From Hafnia alvei (lineage in GTDB: Bacteria > Pseudomonadota > Gammaproteobacteria > Enterobacterales > Enterobacteriaceae), in NCBI RefSeq assembly GCF_900095695.1, contig NZ_FMIQ01000036.1, positions 1 through 64,000 on the forward strand: 64,000 nt of DNA, given 5' to 3'. Positions 59,206 to 64,000 of this stretch are shown here, piece after piece (positions within the stretch are counted from its first letter, which is position 1; each line of letters opens with the position of its first letter). Made by a program: the position numbers and the translations under genes. The notes below the pieces were generated by a model. It was not told the origin of the DNA and made no database searches. It worked only from the letters and a program-made list of their open reading frames with translations.

Positions 59206-59561
59206 AATAATATATTATTTATAATAAAACTTTATAGGAGTAATGAGTATATCAACATGAATAATAATATTTCATCGATCATAAAATGATCTTGAGGGAA
59301 ATCAATTTAACGCATTAAGGAAATGACTCTTCCGCCATTAATTAGCGTAATGGAATGACTTTTTCCCAGAAAATAAACATAATTAGGAAGTTTTATTTCC
59401 AATGTTATAAAATAAATCTATTCAGATATTTCTAACTATGGTTAGCATGATAAATATAATATAACCAATAAGTGTTAATGGTATAAGTAAATAGGAATTT
59501 TATAAAAACAAACCAGAGTATATATTAATTATAATAAACACATTCGATACAGATTATTCTT
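59206..59561. other. Very AT-rich gene-less stretch
   Basis: About 355 bp, rich in AT runs, between the ERIC and the rsmS terminator. I see no coding frame with a ribosome binding site, no tRNA and no clear repeat. It is a likely H-NS-type region (inference from composition only). Confidence 0.4.
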
Positions 59562-59588
59562 GAAAAAAAGGAGCCATTTGGCTCCTTA
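59562..59588 (-). terminator. rsmS terminator
   Basis: A 9-bp AAGGAGCCA/TGGCTCCTT stem is followed on the minus strand by a run of seven T, 18 bases after the rsmS stop. Confidence 0.85.
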
Positions 59589-59605
59589 AGATATGACTCG
59601 AGATG

Positions 59606-59785
59606 CTATACGTTGCTGAGCGGCGAAATTGTTTGGTGTTTTTTGAGCGACAATTTAGCCTGATAGTCTTTTTTTACTATTTCTAAGGCTGCTAACACGA
59701 CTTCAGGACCGAGATCGTTGCTTTCCAGCAGATAGATCAAATCGACGGCAAGTTGCACTTCAGGCGCTGCTTTCTCGAGTGACAT
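59606..59785 (-). CDS. rsmS: Small DUF2496 protein RsmS (YbaM)
   Basis: 59 residues, against 53 in E. coli YbaM/RsmS. It begins MSLEKAAPEVQLAVDLIYLL and has the EIVKKDYQAKL helix. The gene lies between mscK and priC in E. coli as well. RsmS is described as a pleiotropic regulator, but the mechanism is unknown. It starts 9 bases after the YeaQ-like gene, so the two are probably co-transcribed. Confidence 0.88.
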   Translation of the reverse strand: MSLEKAAPEVQLAVDLIYLLESNDLGPEVVLAALEIVKKDYQAKLSLKKHQTISPLSNV

Positions 59786-59794
59786 AACCTTTCC

Positions 59795-60043
59795 TTAGTT
59801 TTTCAATTTGCGATAGATGAACAACAACAGCATAGCACCCAGAATTGAAATGATCAGGCTAGCGAAATTAAAACCAGTGACGCTTCCCATTCCGAAGAAT
59901 GAGCTGATGTAGCCACCGACTAATGCGCCTGCAATACCTAAAATAATGGTCATGAAGAAACCACCGCCATCTTTACCCGGCATGAACCATTTAGCCAAAA
60001 TACCGACAATAAGACCAAGAATAACCCAAGAAATAATGCCCAT
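59795..60043 (-). CDS. GlsB/YeaQ/YmgE family small membrane protein
   Basis: 82 residues with three hydrophobic segments and the Gly-rich pattern GKDGGGFFMTIILGIAGALVG typical of the transglycosylase-associated/YeaQ family, linked to general stress. It sits between priC and rsmS, where E. coli has no such gene. A GGGAGA-type site precedes ATG 60043. Confidence 0.92.
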   Translation of the reverse strand: MGIISWVILGLIVGILAKWFMPGKDGGGFFMTIILGIAGALVGGYISSFFGMGSVTGFNFASLIISILGAMLLLFIYRKLKN

Positions 60044-60223
60044 GATACGTCTCCCTCAAACAAACATTCAGCGCCAACCCCGATGATATCGAGCGCGATA
60101 TCAGAGAAGAAAGCTTTGATAATTATAGATAGAAATAAGCCCTCACAATGAAGGCCAGACCATTTTATTTGTTTGTAGGATGAATAGAACGACTTTCTGC
60201 ATAAATGGGTTATTTTCAGAATT

Positions 60224-60766
60224 TTAGGAAAAGCCGAGCTCCATTTGTTCTATTTGTTTTTCAATTTTTTTCAGCGCCTGGTGGCAGCGACTTAAACGTC
60301 CTTCTAAGGCCACTAATTCTTGCTGAATACCTTGTTGTTGTTGCAACGTTTGACACTGGCCAAGCTGGCTTTCTCGTTCATAGAGCATGTCATTTAAGCG
60401 CCGTTCATAGCCCTGATTTTCTGCCAGTTTTTGCTGCAGAATAGACAGCGGCGAGCGCCGGTTTTTAGCATCTTGGCGGCGTAGCTGCTGGGTGGCGAAC
60501 TCTCGCTGTAGCGCTTCGATCTGAGCGACTAAACGTTCAGCTAAAAAACTGACCTGCTGTGGATGGTTACGCTTAACGGCATCGGTGAGTTTTGCAAAAT
60601 TACCGCGCAGCTCTTGCAAATAATCTTTTAGCCCAGTTTCGGCGCTGACAAAAAGAGCACGATCAAAACGTGGTTGGCGGGTCGGTATATAACCGCTGTT
60701 TTTCAGTGAAAGCTCCAGCTGGATGATGCGCTGTTCTAACACCTGTAAAAGCTGTTGGCTTGACAT
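60224..60766 (-). CDS. priC: Primosomal replication protein N'' PriC
   Basis: 180 residues, against 175 in E. coli. A highly helical, Gln- and Arg-rich protein that reloads DnaB at stalled forks. The family pattern QPRFDRALF and GYERRLNDMLYERE and a C-terminal coiled helix are visible. ATG 60766 gives MSSQQLLQVLEQRI; the frame extends to 60841 but crosses the start region of divergent ybaN. Sequence conservation in PriC is low, so context supports the call. Confidence 0.9.
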   Translation of the reverse strand: MSSQQLLQVLEQRIIQLELSLKNSGYIPTRQPRFDRALFVSAETGLKDYLQELRGNFAKLTDAVKRNHPQQVSFLAERLVAQIEALQREFATQQLRRQDAKNRRSPLSILQQKLAENQGYERRLNDMLYERESQLGQCQTLQQQQGIQQELVALEGRLSRCHQALKKIEKQIEQMELGFS

Positions 60767-60896
60767 CAAAGGTACCTTAGCGGTGAATATCGGGCTCAGA
60801 GAGGAGGGCGGGGTAGTTATCCCCCATGACTTTCGGTGCAATGCTCATGTAACATCAGATGGTAATGGAGTCGTGGGGAGTAGGGCAAGAGACATC

Positions 60897-61277
60897 ATGC
60901 AACGCATATTACTCATTGTTTTGGGCTGGATCGCATTTGGTCTGGCTTGCCTAGGCGCCATTTTGCCTTTATTACCGACCACGCCTTTCCTGCTGGTGGC
61001 GGCGTGGTGTTTTTCTCGTTCGTCGTCGCGTTTCCACCGCTGGTTATTGTATAACTCTTGGTTTGGGAGCTACTTACGCCACTGGCAAAAACATCGTGGT
61101 TTGCCATCAAGAGCTAAGCCAAAGGCCATTATTTTTATTATTCTGACCTTTGCGCTTTCGTTGTGGTTGGTGAACATGTGGTGGGTTCGAATTTTATTGC
61201 TGGTGATTTTGGCCTGCCTGCTCTTCTTTATGTGGCGCCTGCCGGTAATTGATGCAGAGCAAGAAAAAACACCGTGA
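60897..61277 (+). CDS. ybaN: DUF454 inner membrane protein YbaN
   Basis: 126 residues, against 125 in E. coli. Several membrane helices, with the LPTTPFLLVAAWCFSRSS and SWFGSYLRHWQKHRG motifs that define the family. Function unknown. It is divergent from priC and precedes apt. Confidence 0.94.
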   Translation: MQRILLIVLGWIAFGLACLGAILPLLPTTPFLLVAAWCFSRSSSRFHRWLLYNSWFGSYLRHWQKHRGLPSRAKPKAIIFIILTFALSLWLVNMWWVRILLLVILACLLFFMWRLPVIDAEQEKTP

Positions 61278-61463
61278 AATGAACTCTACAGTTGCATTTG
61301 CTCGCCAGTTTCAATAGATTTGAGCGTTTTCGTGCGCGGGTTACCTCCCTGTCCCTTTGCTCTATACCGAACACCGCAGGTCTGAGACTACAGGCCATGT
61401 ATCGGGGGAAGTTCAGGTGGCTTGCGTTAGCCCGGACCCGCTGTTTTATCAGGCAACAATTTT

Positions 61464-62015
61464 ATGACCGCTACAGCACAACAAATCGAATTCCTTAGAG
61501 AAAGCATTAAGACTATCCCGGACTATCCAAAACCAGGGATTTTGTTCCGCGATGTCACCAGCATGCTGGAAGACCCAAAAGCCTATGCACTGAGCATCGA
61601 CCTGCTTGTTGAACGCTATCGTAACACCGGCGTGACCAAAGTCGTGGGCACCGAAGCTCGTGGTTTCTTGTTCGGAGCACCTGTGGCTCTGGCGCTGGGC
61701 GTAGGCTTTGTTCCTGTGCGTAAGCCGGGCAAGCTGCCTCGTGCTACGTTAAGCGAAAGCTACGAACTGGAATACGGTACCGACACGCTGGAAATCCATC
61801 AGGATGCTATCCAGCCAGGCGATAACGTTTTGGTCATTGACGACCTTTTGGCTACCGGTGGCACCATCGAAGCCACGGTGAAACTGATCCGTCGTTTAGG
61901 TGGCGTGGTGACCGATGCCGCGTTTATCATTGATTTGCCAGAGCTGGGCGGCGAAGCTCGCCTGACGGCACAAGGCATCAATTGCTATAGCCTCGTTGAC
62001 TTTGCCGGTCATTAA
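61464..62015 (+). CDS. apt: Adenine phosphoribosyltransferase
   Basis: 183 residues, the E. coli length. It salvages adenine to AMP with PRPP. The PRPP-binding loop [13 protein letters not shown] is complete, as is the flexible KPGKLPRAT loop. It is 186 bases after ybaN; nothing is recognised in that gap. Confidence 0.97.
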   Translation: MTATAQQIEFLRESIKTIPDYPKPGILFRDVTSMLEDPKAYALSIDLLVERYRNTGVTKVVGTEARGFLFGAPVALALGVGFVPVRKPGKLPRATLSESYELEYGTDTLEIHQDAIQPGDNVLVIDDLLATGGTIEATVKLIRRLGGVVTDAAFIIDLPELGGEARLTAQGINCYSLVDFAGH

Positions 62016-62048
62016 TAACCGGTGACAAGCATCAACAATCGCTGAAAT

Positions 62049-62079
62049 AAAGCCCCGTTTATACGGGGCTTTTGTATTT
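62049..62079 (+). terminator. apt terminator
   Basis: A 10-bp stem AAAGCCCCGT/ACGGGGCTTT with a TTAT loop and a TTTTG tail. The rest of the apt-dnaX gap (62016-62361) shows no supported gene. Confidence 0.85.
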
Positions 62080-62361
62080 TGTAGACAGTAAAATTTGCGA
62101 TATGTATGCGGTCTCCAAAACGTGCCGCACGCCGGGCCGAAAGTAATTAGGAATCAACATAAAGCTGCTGTTACAATACAAAGATAGCTCGTCATAATGC
62201 GGCTGAGCGTAATCATAAGTTGAGATCTTTCTGTTTAACGCCATATAGAACGAGTTCGTTGAACAGAATGAGCCCCCGGTCGGTATATGATAACCCCGAT
62301 CAGCATCGCGGTTTTTGCAGTCATACTGAAATTACCCCTTACAAATCAATGATGAGTATCA

Positions 62362-64000
62362 ATGAGCTATCAGGTACTTGCCCGTAAGTGGCGTCCACAA
62401 ACGTTTTCTGACGTCGTGGGTCAGGAACATGTTCTGACCGCGCTAGCAAACGGCCTTTCTTTAGGGCGTATTCACCACGCCTATCTGTTTTCCGGCACCC
62501 GCGGCGTGGGTAAAACCAGCATCGCGCGCCTATTGGCGAAAGGGCTTAACTGCGAAACCGGCATCACCTCAACGCCTTGTGGCGTATGTGATAATTGCCG
62601 TGAAATTGAGCAGGGCCGTTTTGTTGATTTACTCGAGATCGACGCCGCTTCGCGCACCAAAGTTGAAGATACCCGCGATCTGCTGGATAACGTTCAATAC
62701 GCGCCTGCGCGTGGCCGTTTCAAAGTCTATTTGATCGACGAAGTACACATGCTTTCCCGCCACAGCTTTAATGCGCTGTTGAAAACGCTGGAAGAGCCGC
62801 CTCCGCATGTCAAATTCCTGCTGGCAACGACGGATCCTCAAAAACTACCGGTAACGATTTTGTCTCGCTGCCTACAGTTTCATCTCAAGGCATTGGACGT
62901 TGAGCAGATCCGCACCCAGTTGGAAAAAATTTCCACCGCGGAAGGATTTGCCGCCGAGCCGCGCGCATTGCAGCTATTGGCGCGTGCCGCCGAAGGCAGT
63001 ATGCGTGACGCGCTAAGCCTCACCGATCAGGCGATTGCGATGGGGCTGGGGCAAATCACGGCAGAAACCGTTGGTCAGATGCTCGGCACCCTAGATGACG
63101 AGCAGCCACTTGCTATTATTGAAGCGCTGGTGGATGCCGATGGCGAGAAAGTCATGGCGCTGGTTGAACAGGCGGCTTCACGCGGAGTGGATTGGGAAAA
63201 TCTGCTGATTGAAACCCTGACTCTGCTGCACCGCATTGCGATGCTGCAACTGCTGCCAAATGCGCTAGACAGCCACTATATTTCCGTTGAGCAGCGCCTG
63301 CGTGAATTGGCGCGTACGCTGCCGCCGTCAGATTTGCAGCTGTTTTATCAGGTGTTACTGACAGGGCGCAAAGAGTTAACCTATGCGCCAGATCGTCGCA
63401 TGGGCGTAGAAATGACGCTGCTACGCGCGCTGGCGTTTCATCCCAAAGCCGTGATTGCTGAACCTGTTGCCGCGCCGCAAACGGCGTTGCCAACCATGCC
63501 TGCACAAGGCGGGGCTCATTCGGCGATGTCAGGTTATATGCCAGCACAGAATGCAGCACCGAATCAGAACACTATGCCGCCAGCGGGGCAGTTCCAACCG
63601 CAGAACGTGCCTCCGGCTCAGCCAGCGGTAAAACCGGCCGGGCTTTCGGATGCCACAGCCCAGCTTTTGCAGGCTCGAAGTCAGCTACGGCAAAAGGCGG
63701 GTGGGGGAACTGACCCAAAAAAGAATGAGCCGGCAGCGCCTGTAACCGCGCGGCCGGCAAGCTCAGCACTGGAGCGTTTGGCCTCAGTGACGGAGCGCAG
63801 CCAGCAGCGTCAAGCTGCCGCGGCAGAAGCGAAACCGTCTAAGAAAGAAGCCTACCGTTGGAAAGCACAAACCAAAGCGGTAGAGGTCAAACGCGAAGAA
63901 ATTGCTACGCCGAAAGCGTTGCGCACCGCGCTAGAGTATGAAAAAACGCCTGAGCTGGCCGCCAAGCTGGCTGAGGAATCGTTGACCCGTGATGAATGGG
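62362..64000 (+). CDS. dnaX: DNA polymerase III tau/gamma subunit (3' end beyond window)
   Basis: 546 codons are visible. The clamp-loader ATPase has Walker A GTRGVGKTSIA, a zinc module CGVCDNCREIE, Walker B KVYLIDEVHML and the SRC sensor LSRCLQF. Domain III is followed by a Pro/Ala/Gln-rich linker, and then the DnaB/alpha-binding tau domains begin (KKEAYRWKAQ). A slippery heptamer in the linker would yield the short gamma product of 455 residues. The gene runs off the end of the window. Confidence 0.98.
   Translation, partial: MSYQVLARKWRPQTFSDVVGQEHVLTALANGLSLGRIHHAYLFSGTRGVGKTSIARLLAKGLNCETGITSTPCGVCDNCREIEQGRFVDLLEIDAASRTKVEDTRDLLDNVQYAPARGRFKVYLIDEVHMLSRHSFNALLKTLEEPPPHVKFLLATTDPQKLPVTILSRCLQFHLKALDVEQIRTQLEKISTAEGFAAEPRALQLLARAAEGSMRDALSLTDQAIAMGLGQITAETVGQMLGTLDDEQPLAIIEALVDADGEKVMALVEQAASRGVDWENLLIETLTLLHRIAMLQLLPNALDSHYISVEQRLRELARTLPPSDLQLFYQVLLTGRKELTYAPDRRMGVEMTLLRALAFHPKAVIAEPVAAPQTALPTMPAQGGAHSAMSGYMPAQNAAPNQNTMPPAGQFQPQNVPPAQPAVKPAGLSDATAQLLQARSQLRQKAGGGTDPKKNEPAAPVTARPASSALERLASVTERSQQRQAAAAEAKPSKKEAYRWKAQTKAVEVKREEIATPKALRTALEYEKTPELAAKLAEESLTRDEW
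63703..63758 (+). promoter_or_regulatory. Programmed -1 frameshift signal of dnaX
   Basis: The heptamer A-AAA-AAG is at 63717-63723 in the zero frame. After a -1 slip the next codons are GAA and TGA (63726-63728), ending gamma. A GGGGGA Shine-Dalgarno-like stimulator lies 8 bases upstream (63703-63708), and an 11-bp stem with one mismatch (63729-63739/63748-63758) begins 5 bases downstream. All three elements match the E. coli dnaX arrangement. Confidence 0.93.

Noticed and set aside
62059-62244. 61-codon minus-strand frame in the apt-dnaX gap
   Set aside because: No ribosome binding site, its end runs into the apt terminator, and no family is recognised. It remains a weak possibility.
1-64000. 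CRISPR arrays, tRNA or rRNA genes, insertion sequences, prophage
   Set aside because: No spaced direct-repeat array, cloverleaf, ribosomal RNA core or transposase frame was seen. The only tandem array is the 16-bp repeat before cof.

Overview
The window is enterobacterial chromosome. Gene order from dxs to dnaX follows the Escherichia coli dxs-ispA-xseB-thiI ... mscK-rsmS-priC-ybaN-apt-dnaX segment closely. Departures from E. coli include rpmE2-rpmJ2 beside acrB, a ccdA-type cysteine desulfhydrase beside decR, ychN behind acrR, several ERIC elements, and a type VI secretion (T6SS) cargo segment at the left edge. The overall impression is an Enterobacterales member outside the Escherichia group, with Hafnia/Obesumbacterium the best guess. 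The genus is inferred from memory of gene order and protein similarity and was not computed.

Layout. (1) 1-3950: AT-rich T6SS accessory segment with the end of one Tli4-like immunity gene, a complete second copy, an unusual protein of three tandem RidA domains, and an hcp gene. (2) 4020-7214 (minus): dxs-ispA-xseB, isoprenoid precursor synthesis plus exonuclease VII small subunit, with a short ERIC inside the operon. (3) 7474-13000: thiI, yajL, panE, yajQ, yajR. (4) 13252-18040 (minus): cyoABCDE, cytochrome bo3 oxidase and heme O synthase. (5) 18660-21638: ampG, yajG, bolA. (6) 22218-31154: protein quality control block tig, clpP, clpX, lon, hupB, ppiD. (7) 31295-37656: ybaV, fadM, queC, ybaE, cof, ccdA, decR. 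(8) 37775-43312: mdlAB ABC exporter, then glnK-amtB with a sigma-54 promoter and an NtrC-type site. (9) 43392-47154: tesB, ybaY, atl, 4.5S RNA (ffs), an LprI-like protein, hha-tomB. (10) 47668-53824: Zur-type rpmE2-rpmJ2, then acrAB and acrR flanking a perfect AcrR operator, with ychN coupled to acrR. (11) 53989-64000: mscK, a diguanylate cyclase, rsmS, a YeaQ-like membrane protein, priC, ybaN, apt, and dnaX (cut by the window end) with its programmed frameshift site.

Most of the window is conserved core genome. The parts worth a second look are the triple-RidA protein between T6SS immunity and hcp genes, a 126-bp element after fadM that folds on paper into a closed five-way junction with two GNRA tetraloops, a set of other 120-180 bp palindromic elements at convergent gene ends, ERIC copies in transcribed leaders or inside an operon, and the acrR-ychN coupling.

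Start codons were re-chosen from ribosome binding sites and family lengths where the longest open frame was implausible. All homology statements come from reading the sequences against remembered family members; no searches or folding programs were run.
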